This document shows positions 25,256 to 34,503 of a stretch of 64,000 nt of DNA, one piece after another (the stretch's first letter is position 1; each line of letters begins with the position of its first letter). Origin of the DNA: JAHFUA01 sp963808725 (GTDB lineage: Bacteria; Acidobacteriota; Terriglobia; Terriglobales; Acidobacteriaceae); the NCBI GenBank assembly GCA_963808725.1, contig CAWEGO010000003.1, forward strand, positions 496,001 to 560,000, read 5' to 3'. The notes beneath the pieces are model-generated. The model was not told the origin of the DNA, ran no database searches, and saw only the letters and a list, made by a program, of their open reading frames with translations. The position numbers were made by a program, and so were the translations under genes.

Positions 25256-25704
25256 TTTGAAGCCTCCTTATGATGTTCGGCCGGGCCGCTGACATTCTTG
25301 ACCATGGTGATTTCCGTGCCCGGCGCCAGGAGCCGTATGCGGACCTCGTCCATAAAGGACCGCATCAGGAAAATGCCCCGCCCGGACTGCTTGAGAAGGT
25401 TTTCGGGCGTGGTGGGGTCCGGGACCTTGCTTACATCCAGACCCCGGCCCTCGTCGGTGACGGTGATCACCAGGGCGCGGCCGGTGTTCTCGAAAGCGAT
25501 GGTCATCTTCTTGCTGGGGTCATAGGCGTTGCCGTGGAGCACGGCGTTGACCGCCGCCTCCCGCACCGCCATGGAAATCCGCAGACAGTTGTCTTCATCG
25601 AAGCCCGCCTTAGCGGCTAGAAGCTGAGCTGTCTCCTCGGCCGTGTTCACGCTCTGCAGCGAGGAATCGAGGGTGTAGGAGACCCGCTTGGCGGTCATCT
25701 TCAA
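25252..25704 (-). CDS. RsbW/SpoIIAB-like ATP-binding anti-sigma kinase
   Basis: 150 residues, GHKL-type ATPase. N box MAVREAAVNAVLHGNAYDP, G1 box VTDEGRGLDVSKVPD and G2 box GRGIFLMRSFMDEV are all present. Such kinases phosphorylate the STAS antagonist on Ser and release or bind their target accordingly. It is the first gene of a minus-strand operon: kinase, STAS, AhpD-like, VOC. The coupling with a redox enzyme suggests a stress-response setting, which is inference. Confidence 0.92.
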   Translation of the reverse strand: MKMTAKRVSYTLDSSLQSVNTAEETAQLLAAKAGFDEDNCLRISMAVREAAVNAVLHGNAYDPSKKMTIAFENTGRALVITVTDEGRGLDVSKVPDPTTPENLLKQSGRGIFLMRSFMDEVRIRLLAPGTEITMVKNVSGPAEHHKEASK

Positions 25705-25844
25705 GGTATTTATACCAGTATAGAGGCGGAAGACTGCAGTCCGCTCCTCCGAGAATGCGACAGTTTGAATGCCGCATCGGGAAATGTCAAATGAATCGGC
25801 ACAATTGCTGGATTCGCTCTGCCGTCTCCGGTATTCTGCCGCCC

Positions 25845-27089
25845 ATGCTGGCGATTGCCCTTTCCGAGCTGCTGGGCGCCCCCGTGCTCGACCCGGGCGG
25901 GCGGACCCAGGGCCGGGTGCGGGAGGTGGCAGTGTGTCCGCAGGCCGATACAGCGCGGGTTTGCGGGCTGATCGTCAAGACCAAACAGGGCGACCGCTTG
26001 CTGTCCCCGGAGGGGTTGGCCGAAATCAGCGGTAGGGCGGTACGGGCCGGCACCCCCGCCGAAGAGTGGGCGCCCTTCACCAGTTCCGAAGGCATGCTGC
26101 TGCTGGGACGCGACCTGCTCGACCAGCAGATTATCGACGTACACGGTCGCAAGGTGGTGCGGGTCAACGACCTCGACTTCCACCAAGAGCAGGTGAACCA
26201 CCATCTGGTGCTGAAGGTCGGCGACGTGGACGTGGGCGCGCGTGGTGCGGTGCGGCGTCTGCTGAAGGGCATTGTGCCCGCCGGCGCCCTGCACGCCCTC
26301 ACCCAGAAGCTGCCCCCGCGCGTCATCCCCTGGGAATTCGTGGACCTGATCGAGACCGATCCGGCGCGGCGGGTGAAGCTGAAGATCGAACACGAGCGGC
26401 TCTCCCGGCTGCATCCCGCCGACATTGCCGACATCGTGGAAGACTTGGCGCCAGCGGAGCGAGAAGCCGTCTTCGAGACCCTCGACGAACAAGTGGCGGC
26501 CGAGGCCCTGGAGGAGGTGGATCCCAAGCTGCAGGTCTCCATCGTGCAATCGCTCGATTCCGACCGCGCCGCCGACATCGTCGAGGAGATGGGCCCGGAC
26601 GCGGCCGCCGACCTGCTCGCCGACCTGCCTAAGGAGCGCTCGGACGAGATCCTGGAGGAGATGGAGCCGGCCGAGCGCGAGGAAATCTCCGAGCTGCTGG
26701 AGTTCAGGGAAGACACCGCCGCCGGCCGCATGACTACCGACTACCTGGCCCTGGCGCCCACGGCCACGGTGAACGACGCCATCGGAGCGCTGCGCAAGTT
26801 CGAAGGCGGCATCGAAGGCGTGAGCACCATCTTCCTGGTGGATAAAGACTACAAGCTGGTGGGAGCCGTCCCGCTGGCCAGCCTGGTGCTCGCCTCCGCC
26901 CAAACACCCTTGGTCAGCCTGGCGCCGGGGCCCCCCATCTTCTGCCTTGCCGGCACCCGCGAAAAAGAAGTGGCGGAGCTGTTCGACAAGTACAACCTGC
27001 TGATGCTGCCGGTGGTGGACAACGAGGGCGTGCTCACCGGCGTGATCACCGCCGATGACGTCATCAGCTTGCTGCGCAGCAAGCTATAA
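25845..27089 (+). CDS. Soluble MgtE-N/CBS regulatory protein with PRC-barrel-like start
   Basis: 414 residues from ATG 25845; upstream in-frame ATG at 25755 is less family-like. Residues 1-90 look like a PRC-barrel (VLDPGGRTQGRVREV..., DVHGRKVVRVNDLDF). Next comes the helical MgtE N-domain with its acidic repeats (RLHPADIADIVEDLAPAER, ALEEVDPKLQVSIVQ, ADLLADLPKERSDEI). Two CBS motifs follow at the end (MTTDYLALAPTATVNDAI; LLMLPVVDNEGVLTGVITA). The membrane domain of MgtE is missing. In MgtE these cytosolic domains sense Mg2+; here they may regulate the Nramp-like transporter encoded 3.6 kb downstream, an inference from domain content. Confidence 0.88.
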   Translation: MLAIALSELLGAPVLDPGGRTQGRVREVAVCPQADTARVCGLIVKTKQGDRLLSPEGLAEISGRAVRAGTPAEEWAPFTSSEGMLLLGRDLLDQQIIDVHGRKVVRVNDLDFHQEQVNHHLVLKVGDVDVGARGAVRRLLKGIVPAGALHALTQKLPPRVIPWEFVDLIETDPARRVKLKIEHERLSRLHPADIADIVEDLAPAEREAVFETLDEQVAAEALEEVDPKLQVSIVQSLDSDRAADIVEEMGPDAAADLLADLPKERSDEILEEMEPAEREEISELLEFREDTAAGRMTTDYLALAPTATVNDAIGALRKFEGGIEGVSTIFLVDKDYKLVGAVPLASLVLASAQTPLVSLAPGPPIFCLAGTREKEVAELFDKYNLLMLPVVDNEGVLTGVITADDVISLLRSKL

Positions 27090-27131
27090 CCGCGATCCTT
27101 AGTGGTAGAAGGCCGCCCGCAGGGTACTTAA

Positions 27132-27208
27132 ACCAAAGTAACTTTCCGCACAAAGCTGATGGGGATAGCATTCTAGTTACGGGGCAGTTCCCAATTACCA
27201 AAGTAACT
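27132..27208. repeat. Direct repeat ACCAAAGTAACT x2
   Basis: The 12-mer ACCAAAGTAACT occurs at 27132-27143 and 27197-27208, 65 bases apart, in the 157-bp gap before the GGDEF-EAL gene. A related GTTAC/GTAAC piece lies between. This could be a pair of operator half sites. Confidence 0.45.
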
Positions 27209-27246
27209 CCGCTTCCGGCATTCGCAGGCGGCTCATCGGAGACCTC

Positions 27247-30200
27247 ATGAGCCTTGGTAGCAAGGCAACTACACTCATCGCTGCAACCTTCTTCACCGCC
27301 CTGCTCACCGCCAGCCTTTTCTTGCTGCATTACGAGGGAGAGTCGCTCAAGCACAGCATTTTGGAGGGCTTGGACGGACAGGCAAAGATCGCATCCCATG
27401 GCATCGCGTCTTTCATGGATGACGGCCTCAAGGCATCCAATGCCATCTCGGCTACCCTGCCCACCGATGCTCTCTCGAGGGGCAGGCTCGTTGAGGTGGA
27501 ATCCCATCTGAAAAAGATGTCCGAGGTCTTTCCCGCATTCCAGAACGGGATATTCATCCTCGACCGGGAGGGAAGGTTCCTGGTTGATTATCCCTCCCAT
27601 CCAGAAATGCGCGGCCAGTCATTTGCCTTCCGGGAATACTACCAACGCACGATGCAAGAACAGAAAGGCATCGTTGGCCAGCCTTACCAATCGAAACGAA
27701 CGGGAAAGCCCGTGCTTACGTTTACCGCACCGGTGCGCGATGCCAGTGGGCGAATTATTGCCGTTGTGGCGTGCTCGGTGGATCTGCGTTCTCAAGAAGC
27801 GCTCGGTGGCTACCGCAAACAGAAGGTCGGGAAAACGGGCTACCTGTATATCTTTGACAAGTCGCGCCAGCTCGTGCTGCACCCGGATGACGAGCGGGAG
27901 ATGACCTATGTAGAAGCAGGAAAGAACAGGGTGTTGGAGTCCGCGCTTCAGGGTTTCGAAGGAGCAGGAGAAAGTGTCAATTCCGTGGGCGTGCCCATGC
28001 TGCTCGCGGTCAGGCGCATTCCGCATACGGACTGGATCGTCGGAGTTCAGGTGCCGCAAAGGGAAGCCTATGCGCCGATTGCCGAATCGCGGGCCCGTAT
28101 CTTTTGTGTATTGAGTGCTGCGATGCTGGGGGCCATCCTCATCGGCAGCATGGCCATCCGTCGTGTTTCCCAGCCGCTCCAGCAGTTAGAAGGGGTCGCC
28201 TCTCAAATCAGCGCAGATTTGGAAGCTGCCGAGACGCAGGGAGCGTACAAGCCTTCGCTGTCCGCGCTCGACGGTCTCAAACACATTCGTTCCCGCGATG
28301 AAGTCGGCCTGCTGGCGTCATCGTTCGTGCACCTGGGCACAAAACTCAATCTCACGCTCGCCGCGCTGCAGCGTTCGGCGGAGGCGGTCCGGCTGCAAGC
28401 CTCCGCCCTGGAATCGGCCGCTAATTCCATTATCATCACCGACCGTAACGGCACCATCCAGTGGGTCAACCCGGCGTTCACTAAAGTGACAGGCTATACC
28501 TCCGAGGAGGTTCTCGGTAAGACACCACGGACCCTGAAGTCCGGCAAGCATGACGTCGCCTTGTACGAGAATCTGTGGAAGACCATCCTTTCGGGCAAAG
28601 TATGGCAGGGAGAGATCACGAATCGCCGCAAAGACGGCAGCTTGAGCGTCGAGGAGACGACCATTACTCCGGTTCGTTCCGCGGACGGCGAGGTCAGCAA
28701 TTTTATTGGAATTAAGGTGGACGTCACGGAGCGCAAGCGCGCGCACGAGCGAGCGCAGCTTGTGTTGCGGGAAGCGGGGGAACAATACCGCACCATCTTT
28801 GAAGAGAACAGCATCGGAATCTGTACCAGCGCGGCCGATGGCCGCTACCTGAGTGTGAATCCCGCCTTCGCGCGCATCTTCGGCTACGACTCCCCAGAGG
28901 AGATGCTGGCCCGTGTCAGCAACGCCGCGCAGGTTTATGTTGACCCCAGCCGCCGCCGTGAAATCGGCCGCCAGTTGCGTGAGCAAGGCAGGTGTGAGAA
29001 TTGTGAATTCCAAGTCTATCGCAAGGATGGCAGCAAGATCTGGCTCCGGACGAGCGTGCGTACGGTGCACAATGCCGATGGCAGCTTGCTGTACCACGTT
29101 GGGACGGCTGAGGACATCACGGAACACAAGCTGTTGGAGAAGCAGGTCCGCTACCTGGCCTACTACGATGCGCTCACGGGTTTGGCGAATCGGAGTCTGT
29201 TCCAGGATCGGCTAGCCAATGCGATGGCCGTTGCCCGCCGGAGCAAACAAAAGGTCGCCTTACTGTTCCTTGATCTCGATCGTTTCAAGACCATCAATGA
29301 TTCCCTCGGGCACTCGGTCGGCGACCTGCTTTTGAAGGAGGTCGCAGAGCGCCTGAAGAAGTGGTCGCGCGAACAAGACACCGTGGCCCGGTTAGGCGGC
29401 GACGAGTTCGTGGTGGTACTGAGTGCCGTAAAAGAAACCGCCGATGCTGCCGTCGCCGCCGATCGGCTCATGAAGGCGATGAGCGCGGAGTTCACGGTCC
29501 AAGGCCATTTGCTCAGCCCCAGTTGCAGCCTCGGCATCAGCGTGTTTCCCGACCATGGCACCGACGGCGAAGCCTTGCTCAAGAACGCGGACGCCGCCAT
29601 GTATTGCGCCAAGGACAATGGCAGGAACAACTTCCAGTTCTTCACCCACGATATGAACGGCCGGGCTGTGGAGCGGATGACCCTGGAGAACAGCTTGCGC
29701 GGGGCGCTCGAGAGGGAAGAACTTTTCCTGGAATATCAGCCGCAAGTGGACCTGGCGACGGGAAGGATCACCGGGGCGGAAGCTCTGCTCCGCTGGCGCC
29801 ACCCGGAACTGGGTTTGATTCCACCCAACAAGTTCATACCGATCGCGGAGAACAGCGGACTGATCATCCCTATCGGCGAATGGGTCCTCAGGACGGCCTG
29901 CGCTCAGGCTCGGCAATGGCAAGACGAAGGTCTTCCCGCACTACCCGTTGCCGTGAATGTGTCCGCGGTCCAGTTCCGCCAGGATCGCTTCCTCCAGGTC
30001 ATCACGAGCGTGCTGGACGAAACCGGCCTCCCCCCGCAATGCCTCGAACTGGAGCTCACGGAAGGCCTGCTCCTCTCCAACTCAGATGTAATGCTATCGA
30101 TGTTGCAGGAGTTAAAGAAGAAGGGGGTGAAGCTGTCCATCGACGACTTCGGGACGGGATATTCCAGCCTCAACTATTTGCGGCACTTTCCAGTCTACAA

Positions 30201-30501
30201 ATTGAAAATCGATCGTTCGTTTGTGCAAGCCATGACGGCGAATCAGGACGACGCTGCCATCACCAGCACCATCATCAACATGGGCAGGAGCCTGAATCTC
30301 ACCGTTATTGCTGAAGGCGTCGAAAACGAGGAACAAATCTCTTTTCTGCGCGCCCATGGTTGTCACGAAGTTCAAGGGTACTACTTCAGCCGGCCCTTGG
30401 CGGTGGCCGATTTTCCCGACAAGGTGCGGAGCACGTTATTGGCGTCTGGCCCACAAGACATGGACCCATTCCAGGAAGATTTCCCGGGGGTAGGGGCGTA
30501 A
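27247..30501 (+). CDS. Cache-PAS-PAS-GGDEF-EAL c-di-GMP signalling protein
   Basis: 1084 residues. Helix 8-27, periplasmic double-Cache domain (to about 285; FILDREGRFLVDYPSHPEM, LYIFDKSRQLVLHPDD), helix about 290-312 and a HAMP-like stretch. Two PAS domains follow (about 390-500 and 510-630). The GGDEF domain (about 640-800) keeps LGGDEF near 717 with an RxxD inhibitory site (REQD) five residues before it. The EAL domain (about 815-1070) keeps EALLRW, DDFGTGYSSLNYL and EGVEN. Both the cyclase and the phosphodiesterase look catalytically intact. It lies between two genes likely for Mg2+ handling. Confidence 0.93.
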   Translation: MSLGSKATTLIAATFFTALLTASLFLLHYEGESLKHSILEGLDGQAKIASHGIASFMDDGLKASNAISATLPTDALSRGRLVEVESHLKKMSEVFPAFQNGIFILDREGRFLVDYPSHPEMRGQSFAFREYYQRTMQEQKGIVGQPYQSKRTGKPVLTFTAPVRDASGRIIAVVACSVDLRSQEALGGYRKQKVGKTGYLYIFDKSRQLVLHPDDEREMTYVEAGKNRVLESALQGFEGAGESVNSVGVPMLLAVRRIPHTDWIVGVQVPQREAYAPIAESRARIFCVLSAAMLGAILIGSMAIRRVSQPLQQLEGVASQISADLEAAETQGAYKPSLSALDGLKHIRSRDEVGLLASSFVHLGTKLNLTLAALQRSAEAVRLQASALESAANSIIITDRNGTIQWVNPAFTKVTGYTSEEVLGKTPRTLKSGKHDVALYENLWKTILSGKVWQGEITNRRKDGSLSVEETTITPVRSADGEVSNFIGIKVDVTERKRAHERAQLVLREAGEQYRTIFEENSIGICTSAADGRYLSVNPAFARIFGYDSPEEMLARVSNAAQVYVDPSRRREIGRQLREQGRCENCEFQVYRKDGSKIWLRTSVRTVHNADGSLLYHVGTAEDITEHKLLEKQVRYLAYYDALTGLANRSLFQDRLANAMAVARRSKQKVALLFLDLDRFKTINDSLGHSVGDLLLKEVAERLKKWSREQDTVARLGGDEFVVVLSAVKETADAAVAADRLMKAMSAEFTVQGHLLSPSCSLGISVFPDHGTDGEALLKNADAAMYCAKDNGRNNFQFFTHDMNGRAVERMTLENSLRGALEREELFLEYQPQVDLATGRITGAEALLRWRHPELGLIPPNKFIPIAENSGLIIPIGEWVLRTACAQARQWQDEGLPALPVAVNVSAVQFRQDRFLQVITSVLDETGLPPQCLELELTEGLLLSNSDVMLSMLQELKKKGVKLSIDDFGTGYSSLNYLRHFPVYKLKIDRSFVQAMTANQDDAAITSTIINMGRSLNLTVIAEGVENEEQISFLRAHGCHEVQGYYFSRPLAVADFPDKVRSTLLASGPQDMDPFQEDFPGVGA

Positions 30502-30555
30502 CGCAGAGCGATTACTTTAAGTCGAACTTGCCGGACGAATCGATGAGCCGCGAGA

Positions 30556-30573
30556 GCAGGGCGTGAGCCCTGC
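30556..30573. other. Strong hairpin with GTGA tetraloop
   Basis: GCAGGGC-GTGA-GCCCTGC, a perfect 7-bp stem closed by a GNRA-type loop, 55 bases after the GGDEF-EAL stop and 110 bases before the Nramp-like gene. No T run follows, so it is a poor terminator; a leader or REP-type role is possible. Confidence 0.4.
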
Positions 30574-30683
30574 GGTCCAGTTAGGGTCCGCCCCCATCCA
30601 TTTTTCTCCATCTATTCTTCCCCGAATCGCGGCCCTCCATATTATTCTGAGGGTCTTTTGCATCCCCTGTATGCGAAGCTGCG

Positions 30684-31934
30684 ATGACTTGGCTGAGACG
30701 CTGGAAGACCCGGATCCTGATTTTCGCCGCGGTAGCCGGCCCGGGTTTCATCACCGCGAACGTGGACAACGATGCCGGCGGCATCACCACGTATTCCCAG
30801 GCGGGGGCGCAATTCGGCTACCTGCTGCTGTGGACCATGATCCCCACCACGCTGGCGCTGATCGTGGTGCAGGAGATGGCCTCGCGCATGGGCGCGGTCA
30901 CCGGCAAGGGGCTCAGCGACCTGATCCGCGAGGAGTTCGGCTTCCGCATCACCTTCCTCATGATGCTGGGATTGGTGATCACCAATTTCGGCAACGTGCT
31001 GGCCGAGTTCTCCGGCATCGCCCTCAGCCTGGAGCTGTTCGGAGTCCCGAAGTACATCAGCGTGTCGGTGTGCGCGGTGATCGTCTGGCTAATGGTCGTG
31101 AAGGGCACCTACAAGAGCGTGGAGAAGGTCTTTCTGGTGGCGTCGTTCATCTACGTCACCTACATCGCGGCCGGAGTGATCGCCCGGCCGGAGTGGAAGC
31201 TGGCGCTGCTGGCCACGGTGAAGCCGCCCCAGTTGTCCGTGTTCTCACACTCCGCCTATCTCTACATGGTGATCGGCGTGGTGGGAACGACCATCGCCCC
31301 GTGGATGCAGTTTTACCTGCAGGCGTCGGTGGTGGAGAAGGGAATCACCTCGCGGGAGTATGGAGCCTCGAAGCTGGACGTGATTTCGGGCTGCGTGTTC
31401 ACCGACATCGTGGCCTGGTTCATCATCGTGGCCTGCGCCGCCACCCTGTTTGCGCACGGCATGTTCGAAATCCGCAATGGAGCGGACGCCGCCCAGGCGC
31501 TCAAGCCGCTGGCGGGCAATTACGCCTACATCCTCTTCGCCGTGGGACTGTTCAATGCTTCGCTGTTCGCGGCTTCCATCCTGCCCATCTCGACCGCCTA
31601 CGCGGTGTGTGAAGGGCTGGGCCTGGAGTCGGGCGTCGGCAGGAAGTTCAGCGAGGCGCCGTTCTTCTACTGGCTCTATACCGGGCTGATCGCGGTGGGG
31701 GCGGGCGTCATCCTGATTCCCAACGTGCCGCTGATTCAGATCACGGTGCTGTCGCAGGTGGTGAACGGCATCACCCTGCCGTTCGTGCTCATTTTCATGC
31801 TGCTGCTCATCAACAAGAAAGAGCTGATGGGCAGCTACACCAATTCGCGGTTCTTCAACTGGGTAGCGTGGGCGACCACGGTGGTGATGATCGGGCTGAC
31901 CATCGCCTGGTTCTGGACGCTACGCCAGGGGTGA
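30684..31934 (+). CDS. Nramp/SLC11-family divalent metal transporter, NRMT-like
   Basis: 416 residues, about 11 membrane helices. The first-helix metal motif is DNDAGG (residues 28-33) instead of the DPGN of Mn/Fe Nramps, and the sixth-helix motif reads TTIAPWMQFY near residue 200 instead of the usual MPH. These departures are those expected in the magnesium-type (NRMT) branch of the family, and the nearby soluble MgtE-N/CBS gene supports Mg2+ as substrate. Substrate assignment is inference; membership in Nramp is clear. Confidence 0.88.
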   Translation: MTWLRRWKTRILIFAAVAGPGFITANVDNDAGGITTYSQAGAQFGYLLLWTMIPTTLALIVVQEMASRMGAVTGKGLSDLIREEFGFRITFLMMLGLVITNFGNVLAEFSGIALSLELFGVPKYISVSVCAVIVWLMVVKGTYKSVEKVFLVASFIYVTYIAAGVIARPEWKLALLATVKPPQLSVFSHSAYLYMVIGVVGTTIAPWMQFYLQASVVEKGITSREYGASKLDVISGCVFTDIVAWFIIVACAATLFAHGMFEIRNGADAAQALKPLAGNYAYILFAVGLFNASLFAASILPISTAYAVCEGLGLESGVGRKFSEAPFFYWLYTGLIAVGAGVILIPNVPLIQITVLSQVVNGITLPFVLIFMLLLINKKELMGSYTNSRFFNWVAWATTVVMIGLTIAWFWTLRQG

Positions 31935-31998
31935 AATCTAGCGCCCGAATGCCAATTCCCGGGCTTCGGCCGAGGGAGTCTTCACAATTTAGCTGAAG

Positions 31999-32123
31999 TG
32001 TCATTCTTCCGCCGACCAAAGGGAGGCGGGAGAATCTGACGATAGGGGCAGCACCACCGGCATCGCTGGTGTCGGCATTTCGCTCAGATCCTCCGCCTCG
32101 GCTTCGCCTCGCGAAGGATGACA
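31999..32123. repeat. MITE-like element D, short and diverged
   Basis: 125 bp starting TGTCATTCTTCCGCC and ending CGCGAAGGATGACA. The ends match elements A-C in TGTCAT...ATGACA but the interior is different (GGCAGCACCACCGGCATCG-type hairpin). It lies between convergent genes. Confidence 0.6.
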
Positions 32124-32191
32124 CTGTCGAAGGGATCTGCTCTGAACCTGGCGAGGCAGTAGAGTAAGGCGTGCTGCGGCGCCGGCTACGC

Positions 32192-32632
32192 CTACAAAAT
32201 CTTTCCCGCCGCGATCTCCCGCACCAGCTCGCGGTCGGCTTCCAGAAAATCAAATTCCGCGAGGCGCGTGCGCGGGACCCACTGAATGTCGCGGAAGATA
32301 CGGTTCTCCGGCTCGCCCGTGAACTCACGGACCACGAAGAAGCGCAACTCGACCGTGCCGCCGCGCGGGTACTTGTGCTGGATGCGCGCCACCTCGTCGC
32401 CAATGCGCGCCTCGATGCCTAACTCCTCGTCCAGTTCGCGCCGCAGCGCGCCGGTGGGATGTTCGCCGGGCTCGATCTTCCCGCCTGGGAACTCCCACTT
32501 CAGCGGCATGGGCTGATGGCGCGTTCGCTGGCAGATGAGAATCTTGCGGCCACGCACGATCAGAGCCGCGGCCACGCGCTTCCTGGGCGAAGGGGCTCGT
32601 CGTGGCGGGTCAGCATTGTGGGCGAGCGCCAT
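32192..32632 (-). CDS. NUDIX hydrolase, MutT-like
   Basis: 146 residues. The Nudix box is complete: GGKIEPGEHPTGALRRE followed by LDEELGI (GX5EX7REUXEEXGU). The substrate-side layout (KILICQRTRHQPMPLKWEFPGG) is like MutT 8-oxo-dGTP/CTP pyrophosphohydrolases. It would remove oxidised nucleotides. Starts near ATG 32632; a start a few codons later is possible. Single-gene unit, convergent with the Nramp-like gene. Confidence 0.92.
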   Translation of the reverse strand: MALAHNADPPRRAPSPRKRVAAALIVRGRKILICQRTRHQPMPLKWEFPGGKIEPGEHPTGALRRELDEELGIEARIGDEVARIQHKYPRGGTVELRFFVVREFTGEPENRIFRDIQWVPRTRLAEFDFLEADRELVREIAAGKIL

Positions 32633-32693
32633 CGACCTTGATTAAAACACAGATGACCTGAAAGCCTGCGATTTCCTGGTGCGCGCCCCGGAG

Positions 32694-33605
32694 TCACCGC
32701 TCAGGCTTGGGGTGGTGCGCGAAAAATTCCCACATAATGTCGGTGGCCGGAACGTCGTTGTGGCTCATCCGCACGCCTGGCCACATGTGGTGGCCGCCCT
32801 GGATGGCATAGAGCACTACCCCGGCGCCGTCCTTGCAGTCGGAGTAGATGTCGAGGTCAAATTCCTTGGTTTCCTGGTGCCTCGGAGTGGGAGAGCAGCC
32901 ATCCTTTTTTACCCAGAAGGTGATCGTGTCTGCGGCTGAGGTGTCGCTGCGGCGCGGTCCCACCTGGAAGGGAGTGCTGCCGCCCTCGATGGGCACCAGG
33001 CGGTCGGCCGTTCCGTGAAAAATCAGCACCGACACAAGTGCGGAGGGATTGCACTCGACGTTCTGCGCTCCTTCTACCGGAGCGATCGCTGCTACCTGAT
33101 CGGCGAGCTCGCAGGCCACGCGAAACGACATCATTGCTCCGTTCGAGATTCCGGTGAAATAGATACGCCCTGGATCGACGGTGTAGTCGCGCTCCAATTT
33201 GCTGATCAAGGCCCGGAGAAAGGCGACGTCATCTACGTGATTCTGCAGGGCGTAGCCGCAACAGTTTCCGGCGTTCCAGGTGGGGAAGTGCCCATAACGG
33301 CTGGTACCCGTGGGATAGACAGCAAGAAAATTTTCCTTGTCGGCCTTGGTGCTCATGCCGGACATGCGCTCGACGCCGGCTGCGCTTTGGGTCGCGCCGT
33401 GGAGCACCACGACCAGGGGCATCGGAGACTTGCCGTCGTAGCGCGCCGGTACGTGAACCAGGTAGGACCGCGTCCGGCCATTAGCCTCAATCGTGCCGGA
33501 GCGATCCCCCGGTCCTCCAGCCTCGGCCTGAAAGTGGCGAAACACAAGACTGGCGGCAAGCGCGATCAGGATGATCACTACCACTCGTTTTGCAGTCTTT
33601 GCGTC
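32694..33605 (-). CDS. Exported polyhydroxybutyrate-depolymerase-like esterase (LpqC type)
   Basis: 303 residues from ATG 33605, preferred over 33653 because GAGGCG precedes it. N-terminal helix (VVVIILIALAASLVF) acts as signal or anchor. Alpha/beta hydrolase: oxyanion region LVVVLHGATQSA, nucleophile in GISNGAMM (GxSxG), Asp in FHGTADRLVP and His in GGHHMWPG. Four or more cysteines (GNCCGY, CELAD, KDGCS, YSDCKD) suggest disulfides, in line with export. Substrate may be PHB-like oligomers or feruloyl-type esters. Confidence 0.88.
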   Translation of the reverse strand, partial: DAKTAKRVVVIILIALAASLVFRHFQAEAGGPGDRSGTIEANGRTRSYLVHVPARYDGKSPMPLVVVLHGATQSAAGVERMSGMSTKADKENFLAVYPTGTSRYGHFPTWNAGNCCGYALQNHVDDVAFLRALISKLERDYTVDPGRIYFTGISNGAMMSFRVACELADQVAAIAPVEGAQNVECNPSALVSVLIFHGTADRLVPIEGGSTPFQVGPRRSDTSAADTITFWVKKDGCSPTPRHQETKEFDLDIYSDCKDGAGVVLYAIQGGHHMWPGVRMSHNDVPATDIMWEFFAHHPKPER

Positions 33606-33727
33606 CATTGAGTTCGCCTCGGGTGGCTTGGCCTTCTCCTCGCAGAAACCCATTATAGAAAGTGGAGTCTCGTGGAAATAGGGTGAAACACACGAAGAGG
33701 CGGTACCCCAGGTCTATATACCGTCGG

Positions 33728-34420
33728 TCACTTCCCCCGTGTTACCAGCCGCGCCGCCTGCTCGAAAATCTTCTCGAACATCTTCTCCGTCAACTTTCCC
33801 GTCTGGGTGTTCTGCTGGGAAGGATGGTAGGAAGCGAGCAGGATTTTCCCGTCCGGCAGTTCGTAGCCCGCGCCGTGGGCGAACGCATACTCGTTCTTGC
33901 TGGCGAGCCGGCCGCGCCGTTTGAGATAGTTCAAGTAGCCGTCGAAGGCGATCCGCCCCAGGCACACCACAACGCGCACCTTCTTCAGGCCCGCCAGCTC
34001 GCGGTCAAGATAGTGGGAGCAGTTGGCGATCTCGCCCGGAGTGGGTTTGTTGGCAGGCGGAGCGCAGCGCACCACGGCGGTGATGTAGGCGTCTTTTAGC
34101 TGCAAGCCGTCTCCGCGGTGGGTGGCATTGGGTTGCGAGGCGAAGCCGGTGCGGTAGAGCACCGGGTACATGAAGTATCCGGAGCCGTCGCCGGTGAAGG
34201 GACGGCCAGTGCGGTTGGAGCCGTGCGCGCCTGGCGCCAGGCCGAGGATCAGCACCCGCGCCTCGGGATCGCCGAAGCCCGGAACCGGCTTGCCCCAGTA
34301 ATCCCAGTCCAGATAGGCGCGGCGCTTCTCACGGGCAATCTTCTGGCGATACTCCACCAGCCGCGGACAGCGCGTGCAGGCGACGATCTCGCCATTCAGC
34401 TTGTCGAGCCAGGCCGGCAT
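33728..34420 (-). CDS. Family 5 uracil-DNA glycosylase (UdgB)
   Basis: 230 residues. Family-5 motif 1 is GLAPGAHGSNRTGRPFTGD, lacking the polar Asp/Asn of families 1 and 2, and motif 2 is SYHPSQQNTQTG. The four Cys for a 4Fe-4S cluster are CTRCPRL at the N-terminus plus VRCAPP and ANCSHYL. Removes uracil and related deaminated bases from DNA. Divergent from tig. Confidence 0.93.
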   Translation of the reverse strand: MPAWLDKLNGEIVACTRCPRLVEYRQKIAREKRRAYLDWDYWGKPVPGFGDPEARVLILGLAPGAHGSNRTGRPFTGDGSGYFMYPVLYRTGFASQPNATHRGDGLQLKDAYITAVVRCAPPANKPTPGEIANCSHYLDRELAGLKKVRVVVCLGRIAFDGYLNYLKRRGRLASKNEYAFAHGAGYELPDGKILLASYHPSQQNTQTGKLTEKMFEKIFEQAARLVTRGK

Positions 34421-34503
34421 GAGGGCTCTCTTTTTATCACAGCCTCCCGAATCGGGACGTAGCGTCGCGGCCGGTTTGACCGTTCCTCCGTGTCCTCTTT
34501 AAT

